NCBI GenBank assembly: GCA_014706295.1
Contig: JACSVZ010000007.1
Coordinates: forward strand, 57,860,975 to 57,924,974
DNA length: 64,000 nucleotides
From: Lycocorax pyrrhopterus obiensis
Taxonomy: Eukaryota > Chordata > Aves > Passeriformes > Paradisaeidae
Direction of reading: 5' to 3'
Below are positions 38,346 through 49,554 of this stretch, in pieces. The position numbers were made by a program, and so were the translations under genes. A model generated the notes under the pieces. The model made no database searches and was not told the origin of the DNA. It was given only the letters and a program-made list of their open reading frames with translations. Position 1 is the stretch's first letter. Each line of letters starts with the position of its first letter.

Positions 38346-38741
38346 CAGGGAACTGGCTGAAAATTAGCAATTTTGAAAGTAGTTTGACAACAGCTTAAAT
38401 CACTTTAAATCAAGTCTGACACAGTCTCACTTCCTCCGTTATGCCAAAAGCTGAGTCAGGAAGCTGAGTGGGACAACAACTAGATATCTCTTACAGGATT
38501 AGTAATGTTGAGAGGATGCAGTACCTGCACAAACAGGAGGGATGTGACTGACCCACCAAAGCAACCAGCTCTCAAACTGCCTTTGAGCTCATTTCCTAAA
38601 AAAAAGACCATAAGTCAGAGGGATTTGGTCATATCGACAAAGGAGGGCTGCTACTCATAGACGTCAACCTTTTTCCCTGCCAGAAATACAGGTGAAGCAG
38701 TGGAGCCTTTTTTAAAGCATAACATTCATATTAACACCATT

Positions 38742-39192
38742 TACAGAATCACACAATCAATTTCGTTGGAAGAGACCTCTGAGACTGAGTCCAACCTATG
38801 ACTCCACACCACCTCCTCAACCAGACCATGGCACATCCAGTCTTTCCTTGAACACCTCCAGGGACAGTAACTCCACCACCTTCGTGGGCAGCCCGTTCCA
38901 ATGTCTAATCACCCTTCCTCTGTAGAAATTCTTTCTAATATCCAACCTAAACCTCCCCTGGCTCAGCAGGGATGTTCCCTGACATCCCCTACTGTGTCCC
39001 TCCCTGTGTCACTTGTTGTCTGAGAGAGAACAGACCAAGCCCTGGCTACAACCTCCTTTCAGGGAGTTGCAGAGCACTAAAATCACCCCTGAGCCTCCTC
39101 TTCTCCAGACTAAACATCCCCAGCTCCCTCAGCTGCTCCCCATAGGACTTGTGTGCTCTAGACCCTTTCCCAGCTTCATTACCCTGTAGCCA
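38742..39192 (-). mobile_element. CR1 LINE 3' fragment, antisense, about 450 bp
   Basis: It begins 'acagaatcacacaatcaatt' and continues through the antisense blocks 'ggaagagacctctgaga', 'gagtccaacctatgac', 'gaacacctccaggga', 'cagcccgttccaatgtctaa' and 'aacctcccctgg', then 'cctgagcctcctcttctcca' and 'aacatccccagctccctcag'. The wording is that of another CR1 subfamily. It ends about 200 bases before the PPP2R5E CpG island begins. Confidence 0.9.
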
Positions 39193-39908
39193 TTTAGATG
39201 TATTTTGGGAAAACCTCCAACAAAACTAAACAAACCAAAACCAACAAACACCAAGCCACCGGGTAGATAAACAAAATTTATGATATTTAACCATACTATC
39301 TACAAGCAGTCGTTGTGCTGGTCCCTGGTTCCAAATATATATAAATATATTTGGGGGATAAAAAAAAGGTGATGCAGTCAGCGATCACACACTGGGCTAA
39401 GAAACCCAAGGGTGCAGCAGAGAAGAGCGAGGGGCTGCAGCCGCTGCTTCCCAAAGGAGGGAACTGCCAGGTCGGTCCCTCCGGCTGCAGCCAGCGCGGC
39501 CCCTCGTCCGCAGCCCGCCCCGGGAAGCGGCTCTGTGCCCCCCGAGAGGCTCCGACGGGGCTTTACCTCAGCCTGAGCGCGGTTTCCCCTCAGCAGCGCC
39601 GGGTTTTACAGCTCAGCCGACGGGCCCCGCCGCTCGCCCGGGCGAGGGATGCGAGCGACGCGCGGGTGAGAGAGGCGAGGGATGCGCGGGGCTGGAGAGC
39701 CGCGGGGCTGCGGAACCGCGGGGCTGCGAGGCCGCGCTGCCGGGGGAGGGGGCGGCCCTTTCCCGGCGGTCCCGGCGGCCAAGGCGGCTCCGGGCGCCAC
39801 TGAGGCGGCGCGTCCCGGCGGCGGCTCCGGTGGGCGGTCGGGGGCGGTCCGCGGGCGGGGGGCGGTGGCAGCAGCGCGCTCGGTTGTGAGCGAGAGCGAG
39901 TGAGTGCC

Positions 39909-39926
39909 ATGGCCGGAGCCCGCTGA
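39909..39926 (+). other. PPP2R5E: uORF 1 in the PPP2R5E leader (five codons plus stop)
   Basis: ATG in a near-perfect Kozak context (GCCATGG) opens a frame reading MAGAR and stops at TGA 39924-39926. It counts only if transcription starts upstream of 39909. A well-placed, very short uORF of this kind commonly lowers or regulates translation of the downstream frame. Confidence 0.5.
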
Positions 39927-40106
39927 GAGCCACAATAGGAGCGAGACCCCGACGCCCACCGGGACCCCCCGCTCGCTCTCCCCCGCGCCAGCCGCCGGCG
40001 GAACAGCAGCGCTCCCCGCCCTGCCCGGCACTGCCCCCTCCCGCGCCCGCCGCTCCCCCTCGGCTCGGCTCGGCTCCCTCCCGCCTCGCAGGGCCCTTCT
40101 CCGGGA

Positions 40107-40112
40107 ATGTGA
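40107..40112 (+). other. PPP2R5E: Start-stop element (ATGTGA) in the PPP2R5E leader
   Basis: ATG is followed directly by TGA, with a G at -3. It is the last ATG before the authentic start in the spliced leader, since I see no other between 40113-40383 or 43023-43029. Such minimal uORFs are known to hold initiating ribosomes in other genes. An effect here is inference. Confidence 0.45.
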
Positions 40113-40383
40113 AGAGGCAGCAGCACCGCAGGCAGCGGGGAGTGCACGGGACTGAGCGGAGCCGCCCGCGCCTGAACCCGCCGCCGACGCCGCCCTGCGC
40201 CGGGGAGGCCGCGCTGCCGCCGCCGCCGAGGCCGAGGCCTACAGGGCTCCTGCGCCGCCGCGGCAGCGACCGAGCCCGGCGAGAACCGCACTCGGGCCGC
40301 CGCCGCCGCCAGGCATCGGCCGCGCTCCGCCAAGGCCGCCGCCGCCTCCCTCCGTCTCCGGCTTCTCTACCAGGAGCGTCAAG

Positions 40384-43022
40384 GTAACTCCATCGCCGGC
40401 CCGGCGGTGCGGGAGGAGGCGCGGGGGGCTGCGGGAGGACATGTTCCAGCTGCGGAGATCCCGTCTGGAAATGACAGCCGAGAGCGGATAATTGCGCCTC
40501 TGCTCCCTTCCCCGCCGATATCCGTCGGTATTTTCACTTCACCCCCCCCACCCCCACCCCCGGGACCGGCGGATCTGATGAGCGTGCCTTCGTATTTACC
40601 AAAATACTCGGGGAACAGAGCGGAGGAAGCAGGGAGCGGTGGCCGGGTTTGCAGCTTTCCCCCTCGCACACAATAAATAATCTCGGGCTTTATTCCCCCC
40701 GCCCCCCCTCCCCCCCACTGTTGGTGGAAACAGAGTATTTCCCTATGACAGTGTATGCAGGGCAGCGAATGTTCATTTGGAGAGACGAAAAAAAGATCAG
40801 TGTTTACTGTAAGGTTGTTAGGCTGGATGTAGTCTTGTTGAATTAGAATTAGGTTTTAATAATTTATAAAGCAGGTTAGGGAAACTGTTACTAAATTTAC
40901 AGCAGAGAAGTGTCAGTAAAGCTCCTTGCTGACACAATGATCCTGCAGTTTAAGTGATCTACTTTAGTCGCTGTCCATTATTATTATTATTTTTTGGTTT
41001 TTTGTAATTCAATTTGGAGAGAGCGTGCAAACATTTCTGCAGGGATGGTTACACTTTAATGATGCACATGATGAGAGGGGGAAGCTTTCTGATGAGATGA
41101 AATAGGGCCAAACCGGTTCAGGTTTAGGGAATATATTTTTGCTGGTATTTTCAGAATTTGGTTTATGTAACAGGTAACTTTGTGTGTTTTTTGGCGGACT
41201 GTTGAAATCTTAGAAGTGGGTTACTAAAGTGCAGGCCATTCTATTCCAGTTTATCTCACTTTTTTATTTATTAATCTTGGCTGGGGCCTGAATGCCCTGG
41301 TGATGGTGGCATTTTTTTTTTTCGCCCGGATGATAAACAAGACCAGTTTAAGGTACGGGTTCATGTTGCTGATAGTATATTATATTTAGAAAGCCTAAGC
41401 TGGTAGTCAAAGGATACCTCAGGAGAAATCAAAAAGATGGAATAAGGGTTTTTCATTATTGTAATGCCAGCTGCACAGTTCAGCTTCTGGGTGCTGCACA
41501 TGCTTCCTTGAAGAAGCTATGGAGTTTATTCTCCATTTTTGATAGATTTAGTGCACCTATATGTAATTTTGCATTAAATAGTTCTTATCTTTTGGAGCTT
41601 GTTTACACTGTTGCAACAAATCATGCTTTCGAAAGCTTTTTTTACAAAAGACAAACCCAAATAATGCCTGTTTCAGTGGGTTTAGTAATCTATGAAGCAC
41701 ATGAGTAACCAGATATTTCAGTAAAAATAATAAGTACTCGAAAGTGTTCTGTATGTTGTGGAATCAACTTCTTGTAGCACACGAGTCACTTTGGTAATTG
41801 AAGTCAACAGACATTGGGGATGAGTAATGCTTTCCAAGGACACGTTCTAAGACCCTGATCCTGCACATGCTTACGCCGATGCTTAACTCTGCACGAGTGT
41901 CTGTCCTGGCCGAAATCAACAGAGCTGCTCTCCTTAATGGTCGTGTCATTAATGCAGATTCAGAGGCTGCTGATTTCAGTGGAGCTGCACATGCTGATGA
42001 AGTTAACTGTGCACCGAGCTGCTTGTAACGTGTAGGCCTGAATTCCTCCTGTCTCCTTTCCCTTGAGTATTACTCATGTATTTCATCAAGCTCTGATGGG
42101 CCTTTTTAACAGACAGGACCAGACTGGTAAATAAATTAGCTGGATGCATTAATTCAGTGTTTGCTAGCGGTACAGAATCAGCTACAGGAGTACCACCAAG
42201 GCAGGTTTTGTAGGAAGAAGCAATGCCTATTGCTTAGGCCAGCTGAAGTTGGGAAACAAACAAACTTTTGCTTGCAGAAGCCTTTTTTGGCTCTCTGCCT
42301 CTCCATGCAAACCTTGTCTGTCTCATGCCCGTAGAGCAGTTACCGCACTGCTAGTCGTCCAGAAATGCCAGGACATGGAATAACTACGTATAAAGGGACT
42401 CACAGGAAAATAACTGCCTGTTTCTGAAATGGAAAATAAAGAACTAATATGTACAATTTGTCAGTGTTAGTGAAATTGGGAAACAGCAGTGCTTTTTACT
42501 ATACTTTCTTAAATTTCTATAAAATCCTGTATGTAGGTGTGGCAAATAAATGGAATTTTTGTTCTGTCCTATGTTTTTTGTTCTGTGCATGTGAGTGACC
42601 TTAATGCCAAAAATCCATCTGTACCTTTTTGTGTACCCATTCTTTAGCATGCGTGGTCCTTTGCAGAGTGAGTTGAAATGACTTCAGCCCAAAGAATACA
42701 TAATTTAAAGCTACAGCCAGGTCTACAGGTGTATGAAGTTCTGTTCTGACGAAGTTTTGAATGCAGTGATGTCAGCATTAGGTCTGAAATTTTTGGCAAA
42801 TGGGAGACACAGATAAAAAAGTAGGCAAGAGGAATTATTACCCTAATAATTAAGTTCCATTAAGTTTATTCTATCCATAAGATGGGTTAGATCTCTTAAC
42901 AGTTTATCTGTGTGAGTTGTCAACAGGAGAGTAGTGCAGAAAGAAGATATTTGGAAAATTTAGGTTAATCTTTACCTGTTTCACTCATTTGGAATACATT
43001 TTTAACATGTGCTTTCCTTCAG
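40384..43022 (+). other. PPP2R5E: PPP2R5E intron 1
   Basis: A GT donor at 40384-40385 and an AG acceptor at 43021-43022 bound a 2.6 kb intron. The first 350 bases stay GC-rich with C runs (40542-40561, 40695-40716). The remainder is AT-rich and includes a probable palindromic DNA-transposon fossil at about 41818-42079. Confidence 0.8.
41818..42079. mobile_element. Probable ancient palindromic DNA-transposon (MITE-like) fossil
   Basis: The outer ends 'atgagtaat' (41820) and 'attactcatg' (about 42069) are inverted copies. Further in, 'cttaactctgcacgagtg' through 'gaaatcaacag' on the left pairs with the complement of the right-hand segment 'ctgatttcagtggagctgca' through 'gaagttaactgtgcac', with many mismatches. 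The words 'gatcctgcacatgcttac' and 'cttaac' recall a palindromic element family found in reptiles and birds. The family name is not certain. Confidence 0.45.
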
Positions 43023-43029
43023 TAGGGAT
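43008..43029 (+). other. PPP2R5E: Splice acceptor and last 5' UTR bases of PPP2R5E exon 2, tandem NAGNAG
   Basis: The pyrimidine tract ends CTTCAGTAGGGATATG. AG at 43021-43022 gives an exon starting at 43023, and a second AG three bases on (43024-43025) makes a CAGTAG tandem acceptor. Either choice changes only the 5' UTR by three bases, because the ATG is at 43030. Confidence 0.75.
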
Positions 43030-43186
43030 ATGTCCTCAGCACCAACTACTCCTCCATCAGTGGATAAAGTAGACGGATTTTCTCGGAAGTCCGTCAGAAA
43101 AGCCAGACAGAAGAGGTCACAAAGCTCCTCCCAGTTTAGGTCTCAGGGCAAGCCTATCGAGTTAACTCCCCTGCCTCTGCTAAAAG
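43030..43186 (+). CDS. PPP2R5E: PP2A regulatory subunit B56-epsilon, first coding exon (partial gene)
   Basis: The exon encodes [20 protein letters not shown] and continues to LPLLK. This is the N-terminal variable segment of PPP2R5E (B56-epsilon), and it looks essentially identical to the mammalian protein as I know it. Protein phosphatase 2A B56 subunits bind the scaffold A and catalytic C subunits and direct the holoenzyme to substrates bearing LxxIxE-type motifs. That pocket lies in the HEAT-like core encoded by later exons, which are not present here. The segment is Ser/Thr-, Lys- and Arg-rich and probably flexible. The exon ends at 43186 after the first base of an Asp codon (phase 1), with donor AAAAG|GTAAGA. 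The ATG has G at -3. Full length is normally about 467 residues, of which 52 plus one base are encoded here. Confidence 0.96.
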
Positions 43187-44308
43187 GTAAGATCAAGCAC
43201 AGTTTTTAAGAAATAAAACAATTTTTGCTCTACAGCCAACTTCTAAAATCAAAGTATTCTGTCATCAGAAATTTCAGGGGAATTTTGCCAGCATTGAGAA
43301 ATGTTTCATGCCAGAAATATATGTATTTAAGCTCTACAAAATATTTTATCTGTGACTTGAGGGTGTGGTAATTGTTTGCAATACTTTTGAAAGTTTTAAA
43401 TGCTGATGTTAACCTGTACCATGACTTGAATCTTCAAGGCACTCAGGCTTTGCTTGAGAGTGTTTTGGTTTGTGAATCCTCAGCAGCTGACATAAATCAG
43501 CAGTAATTTTGGTAAGGGTAAATGGACTCGTAAGCAGAAGGAAACTGGTTTTTAGTATCTTTCCTTGGTGTGTGGATCTGCACCCTGTGACAGCGGTGCC
43601 AACTGCAGCCCCTACAGCGAGAGAGGAGGTGGGACCCCCTCTCATACCATTTGTGCATGGATAGCTCCCAGGTCCTGCCTTCTGCTGGATTTTGAAATGG
43701 AAAGGTCCCATGAGCTGCAGCCTCCCAAGGGGAAAGATGCTGCCAGTCTGGTCTTAGGCAAGGCCCACTGTTTTGAGAGCTTGCATATCCCAACTCTGGT
43801 TGAGTTTCTCCTGGCATATTTAACGTCTAATTTCAGAGGGAAAATAATGATCCAGCATGCTACTCTTAAAAGGATGCCAGTATCTCTGTGATATCCTGAA
43901 TACTTCCCCTGTATTCTAGTTGTCACTGTATTTTGGTACAAATCCAGGGGTCAAAAGCACCTCTCAGAATGTCTGTCTGGTGAGGAAGGGGAAATCACAT
44001 TTCAGAAGTCTTCAACACTGACTTCTCAAATGGTTTATTCTGTGTATTTTTTTCATCGCTATTCTTCGTTTCTGCTATAGGTAGTGAAAATAGGCATGGC
44101 TGGTGCTGATAATTCTGGAAAATAGGAAGTTTAATAGGTTTAATACTGTGTCTGTCCCCTTTCTTCCTTTTTGGGCAAGTATATTCCCTATATTCTCTCA
44201 TCTACCTTGTTTGACAAATTTGTTAATCAGAGTATTGAAATATGTAATAAATGTGGAACTGCACTTTGGTTAGTTCTCAACCCCACTTCATAAGGACACA
44301 GTAGTTGC

Positions 44309-44352
44309 AAAAAAACCCCCCCCCCAAAAACCCCAAACCACCCCCCCAAAAA
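44309..44352. repeat. C/A-rich low-complexity tract
   Basis: A run of C10 (44316-44325) is followed by A5, C4, A3, CC, A and C7 (44341-44347). The complementary strand is G-rich and could form a quadruplex. Confidence 0.9.
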
Positions 44353-44628
44353 TCTCTCACCTTAATGTGTGTCTTTAAATTTAATTAAAAGTAGGGTTCT
44401 AGTATTAGTTCTAGTGGAGTTGTCATTAAAATATTGTGGGCTTCTTTCTGTGGGCTCCCTGTAAGAATGCCCAAATGGACTATCCTGAGTCAAAGGAAAG
44501 GTGCATCCAGCCCCCCTGCACTGTGCCTGGTGGGGACTGACTTGGATTCAGTATTTCTCAGTTTAGGGTTGGTTGGTGCCACTGGATTTGACTTTGTAGT
44601 CTACAGTGAATATTATTTGTGATTCTTT

Positions 44629-44712
44629 GGGTGATCCTGTGCAGGGCCGGGAGTTGGACTTCAAGGATCCTGTGGGTTCCTTTCAACTCAGGATATTCTA
44701 TGATTCTATGAA
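44629..44712 (+). mobile_element. CR1 3' tail fragment, sense
   Basis: The CR1 terminal blocks 'gggtgatcctgtgcagggcc', 'gggagttggacttcaagga' and 'tttcaactcaggatattc' are present, ending 'tatgattctatgaa'. Confidence 0.88.
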
Positions 44713-45204
44713 TTTTTTTTCCTCTTTGTTGTTGAACTCTTTGTTGTTTTGTGACAATATGACAAAGTAGCAAATACTTCTTTGAAATAATTTTAAAGCT
44801 CAGTTTTACACTTTCCCAGGTAATTTTCGATATGCAGGTTATTTCATACCAGTTGCTGCGCTTCAGAAGGGGACTGAAGTTTATCCTTTGCCTTAAATGA
44901 TGGGATTAGTGGAAAACATTGAGATTTATATTTGTACAAATGAAGAAATTGATGTTGTGATTATTTCACTGTATTTTGTAGTCCCGTTCAGGGAGTAAAC
45001 CAGGCATGGGCACAAGCGTAAGTAAAACAGTGAGAACCTGGAGTTGCAGAAACACAGGCGTGTCCAGGTGCTTAATTTGACTACTGTAGCCAGTCCTGAG
45101 GATTGAGATATAGAACTATAATATGATACAACAAACAGATGGGGAGCAGAGAGTGTTGGTGGGACATTTATGATTAGTGTCATAATGAGTTACAGTGGTC
45201 CAGC

Positions 45205-45312
45205 TTCAAATTAAGAATCTGATCCTGCGGGTCAGTTTTCCCTCTTTGCCTTAATGCGGATTCCCAGAGGCGCAGGGATCTACCTGTGCAGATTAATTTG
45301 TGGGATTTGGGC
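45205..45312. mobile_element. Possible fragment of a palindromic DNA-transposon fossil
   Basis: 'aatctgatcctgcgggtcag' at the left and 'gggatttgggcct' at the right echo the terminal words of the element called at 41818-42079, but the inverted arms are weak. It could be an independent old repeat. Confidence 0.25.
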
Positions 45313-48300
45313 CTAACAGTCTATCTAAACAGCAGTGGCATTGGTCCCTGCTGAAGGGACACTGGCAGCTAAAAATCATGCTGCTGTTTGGAAATATTCT
45401 TGACCTACATTAATATTTGTAACATTCAGGATTGTTAAGTCTGGAAGAAGCGCAGAAATTATTTTCTCCTGTGTTTTTCATACTTTTCTGGACCAATTTC
45501 ATGAAAGTCCTGATTTTTTTTTAACGCTTAGGTTTACACTTGTCTTCAAACAAGTGACCAGTCCTCTTACTTCTCTCCAGTAACCATATGATTTCCTGTT
45601 TTATCCTGGAAAATTTTGTCTTTTAAACCGAAATAGAGAAGCGATACCAGCAAAATAGCTTTTTAAAGTCTCAGAAAACTGAACTTAGTTTGGAGATGTA
45701 CAATTGATAAGCTTCCTGGTTTGGGTAAATTTCAAGTCTAATTAAACCTCTTCAGAAATATTTCAGTATGAGAAATTTTTAGAGGACAGACCTCAAATTC
45801 ATATTCGTCGGATGTATTTCATATTCATGGTGGAGGGATTTTGCTTACAAAAACATACATGCTATGCTCCCTTCTGTTTTGTTTTGTTATTTTTTTTTAA
45901 TGAATGTATTGCATATTGACATTGGCAGGCTGCCTTATCTCAAACAGCACTTTATGGCCTTCAGTATCTTCTGTGATTACAAGAATCATGTATGCAGAAA
46001 ACTGGGTAACTGCTTGGTCCATTCCTTGCAAGTTTTTATACTCTGCCTGTCACCATAATGATTTGAGCACCTTCCAGTAGTGTATTAAGTGACGTGACTA
46101 CACATCTGTCACATCTTATCTGTTCTCCTTCCTCTCCCTGGGGGCAGAGTCACATATAGTGAAATGGCTTGTTTTGGTAGTGTTTTAATGCAGTCTGTTG
46201 CCTTCTGTGAGCATACAAGCCTGTATTGCAAAAACAGATAGATAAGTCAGCCTTGTTGTTGTTCATTAGGCAATAAAAATATTTTGGGAAAGAAAAATAG
46301 AAGAGATACTATGTTTTGATGCTGTGTACAAGTCTGAAGGATAAGCTGCTTCTTAGGAAATGTTATAAGAACAACTGGAATTTTCAGTATTGCTCATTTC
46401 AGAAAAAAAAACTAGAGAAATGAAGTTGTTAGTCTTGTATTTTTTAAAAAAAGTGTGTGTATGGTATCAGTTTGTAAACAAACATTTAATGTATGTAGAA
46501 AATAAGGTGTTCCTTCTGAGGCTCTGCTGGGCTGAGTTCAGGCTTTCAAAAGCCACAAGTCAAAAAACTGCTGTTTGCCTAGAGTAAAGACTTAAATTTT
46601 TAGATGATTTCATTATATTTTTTATTGTGTTGTGACTAAATTTCATTTGAAGTTATCTTTTTAAATATGGCTAATACATATAGTGTCCAATATAACACTT
46701 GAAACCCTGTGTTTTCTCTTTTGTTTAAGCGTAGAGGAATGGGATGAGAAGTGCACGTGGGAGCTGTGATACAATTGCATTTTGTATAGGTGTGCTCTTC
46801 TGTATGTTTCTCACATGCATTTTTTGGAAGGTTGTGTGCTTTTCCCTGGGGTATCTTGCAGTGCATGATGGATTTTGGCTTTACTTTGAAGAGGCTGTTG
46901 GTATCACCCAGGCTGACAGGTGCCTTGGGTAACTGGCTTGTGGCAGAGCAGTCCTGGTGAAGGGTCTTTTTTGGGATTGAGCACTTCCATCTGAGTGCCT
47001 TAGTCACATCCCTCCCAGGTTTGCTAACCAGGTTTGTGGTGTGCCTGAAATTGTGCTTGTTCTGTAGAGGAAAATAGGATTGTAGATGCATTGGATAGGT
47101 GTATTATTTATTGGAGGGCTATTTTGCTTTCATTTTGTATAGCTGCTCTTTTTACTTAGAAGTCTCTAGAGGTGGATCAGCAGGAGTGCAATGTTAGAAA
47201 ACATTTGGCTGGAAAAAGAGTATATTGTAGTGCTGGACATGTGAGAACAGAGCAATTTCAGTATTACCTGCAAAAGGGGGAGGGGGAGTTAATTTGTGTT
47301 TCTGCCTGGTGTCTGTAGAGGTAGGAGAGTGTTCAGAGGATGAAAACATACATATAGATGATTAAAAACATCATGTGCCTTATGAATGCACATTTAGCAT
47401 CCTGAGAAATGGCACAGAAAACTTGCATGTAACCCACAGCATCGTGCCCATCCCCCTTGCCCTCATTACAAATACAGAAGTTAAGCAAAGCAAACCATCC
47501 AAAAGTGAGACTGCTAATTGTTAAATCATTTGTATCCCATTTTTGTAATTCAAGGTGTGTTTTTTTTCCTGTCATCCTTCCACATTTTCCAATGATTTAA
47601 TATAATTAGTGTAAGTTACTTTCATGTTCTCTGCAACTATTGTATGCTTTTGTTGAAAACATTTCAAAATATGATTTTTATTTTTAGATTATTTTTCCTC
47701 CTTAAAATAAGCGCTCAGAGCAGAAGTTCTCTGTCAACAATACCAATTGCTTTGCTACCTTGGTATTATGAAGTTTATTGAGCTTCTAATACATTTATCA
47801 GATAGTTTCCATGGCATTAAAGAATTGGTGTAGTGGCAACAAAAGAGCATTGCATAGTCAAAAAAGGAAAAATCTCTTTCCACTTGCTATTTGCTTTTGA
47901 TCATTAAATTATTTCCCTATAGCTGAGATTTTATTATAAGCTTTTCTTATGAATCTTATCTATAGGTCAAACGCTGAAGTTCCTAAATAGTAAAAAATCC
48001 AAACAATTCGAAAAGACTCTTGACTGAGAACTGCAAGTTGTGCACCTTCTTGTTCAAATACAGTTATTTTTGAATTTTTAAAATATTCCTTTATCATAAA
48101 AAAGTCTGGCCTTTTCAGACCTATGGATGCCACCTAGAGCTCTTCATATGGCAAATAGTTATGATTTGAATTGTAGAAGAAGAAAGCGTTTCTGTTTCCT
48201 GTGGGCTTCCATGGGAGCTGCCTGCTTATCTTGTCGATGCTGCTCTTCATTTGAGAAATTTGCTATGTTTTGCAGATATCAGTTATACAAATATCAGTAA

Positions 48301-49422
48301 ACTGTTAATAAAATCACTAAGCTAAATGCTTTCTCCTAATATATAAACAGGAATTTAGGGTCATAGTGGTTATGATTTCCCAAAATAAAATTCAGCTTTA
48401 TTTACAGAATTAGAAATAGATCTTGGGACTTCTAATTTATTGCATGGAAGAAACACTGGAACTTGGTTTGTGCTGCATGTACATAACCAGTCATGAATCC
48501 TGGAACTACTTCTAGGAATTTTGTGCCCATTCTGGTTGATATAAATGTGGACATAATAGGTCATCTCTGTATAAGATTTGGGAACAGGGCCACAATCTCA
48601 AAAGGAAGGACTTAGCCCATTTAGTATTTTTTTTATGAATATGTATGATGTTCTAGTCATAAGTAATAAATTTCTTCACTTTCTTTGTTCTCTTGTCAGT
48701 TGGTTTTTGAGTATACACTTTCATTTTAATTTGTTAACATTTGTTGGTTGTAGAATATTTTTTTCCAATAGTCGTAAAGGTTTCTGGTTGTTTCTAAAAA
48801 GTATTTGTTTGATGGTGTTTTAGAAAGGGCAATATACTAATTACATTCTGGCCATTTTTTTTTTTTTTTTGGTTTCTTGTTACTGTTTCCCACATTTGGA
48901 ATAATGTAGTTTTGTAGGGCAACATTTGTAGAGAATGGGCAGGTTTAGAAATTCTGACTTCAAGTTAAGTAAAAGAAATACCCTTCTATCTTAACTTTCT
49001 TTAACTTAGCTTTCCTTATGAGTGAAAGTGTAGTTGCTGGGGAATTCTCTCAGCTTACCCCCTGTCTTTGAACGTTTCCAGTCAGTTCTCTGCATTCATT
49101 TCTGAGTCTCTCTAGGACCGGCAATTTTCCTATGGTCAGGGTAGTGGCAGGTTATTTATTGTTTTTTGGGGGAAGGTGGTTTTGTTTTGGTTTGCTTTGC
49201 TTTGCTTTTGAAGCCTCCAGTGTAATTGTTTTACTTCCGGAATTTCTCAGTCTGGCTTCTGGAAGTGTTCAGTGATGATGATTCCCACCTTTTCCTTTTC
49301 TTTTTTTCCTTTTAAATAATTTTTAAAGTGAAGTAATTTGTGATTATGTAAAATGTCTTTCTATATTATTCACAAGATTGAGTCTAGAATCTTGATAATT
49401 TTCTGCAGGATGTTTAGACTTT

Positions 49423-49554
49423 ATCATAGAATCACAGAGTCACAGTGTGGTTTGGGTTGGAAGGGACCTTAAAGATCATCTCATTCCAACCCCCTGCCAT
49501 GGGCAGGGACACCTTCCACAGACCAGGTTGCTCCAAGCCCCATCCAGCCTGGCC
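49423..49554 (-). mobile_element. CR1 LINE 3' fragment, antisense, short and well preserved
   Basis: It begins 'atcatagaatcacagagtc' and continues 'ggtttgggttggaagggacc', 'ttaaagatcatctcattcca', 'ccccctgccatgggcaggg' and 'caagccccatccagcctgg'. The low divergence suggests a younger copy than most in the window. Confidence 0.92.

Larger units (their letters stand above)
39850..40383 (+). other. PPP2R5E: PPP2R5E untranslated exon 1 (start approximate)
   Basis: The end is set by a strong donor, AAG|GTAACT, with the exon ending at 40383. The 5' end cannot be read from sequence and is placed approximately inside the CpG island. The exon has no start codon for the protein. From 39900 to the donor it contains only two ATGs, each opening a very short uORF (39909-39926 and 40107-40112). 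The leader is extremely GC-rich and probably structured. Confidence 0.65.
39400..40600 (+). promoter_or_regulatory. PPP2R5E: CpG island promoter of PPP2R5E
   Basis: GC content and CpG density rise abruptly at about 39400 and fall after about 40600. Within the island are several GGGCGG or CCGCCC-type Sp1-like boxes (for example 39830-39870) and long CGG/GCC-rich stretches (40160-40350). No TATA box is evident near a plausible start, so it is likely a dispersed-start housekeeping promoter. The island covers the untranslated first exon. Long open frames on both strands (for example minus 39590-40333) are expected from the GC content and are not genes. The promoter may also fire on the minus strand, as many CpG islands do, but that is not visible here. 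Confidence 0.88.

Noticed and set aside
39590..40333. 247-codon minus-strand frame and other long frames in the CpG island
   Set aside because: GC-rich islands lack stop codons by composition. The peptide is Arg/Pro/Ala/Gly low-complexity and overlaps the PPP2R5E promoter and exon 1.
46636..47091. 151-codon minus-strand frame in PPP2R5E intron 2
   Set aside because: No recognisable family, low-complexity His/Thr/Lys composition and no supporting signals; most likely chance.
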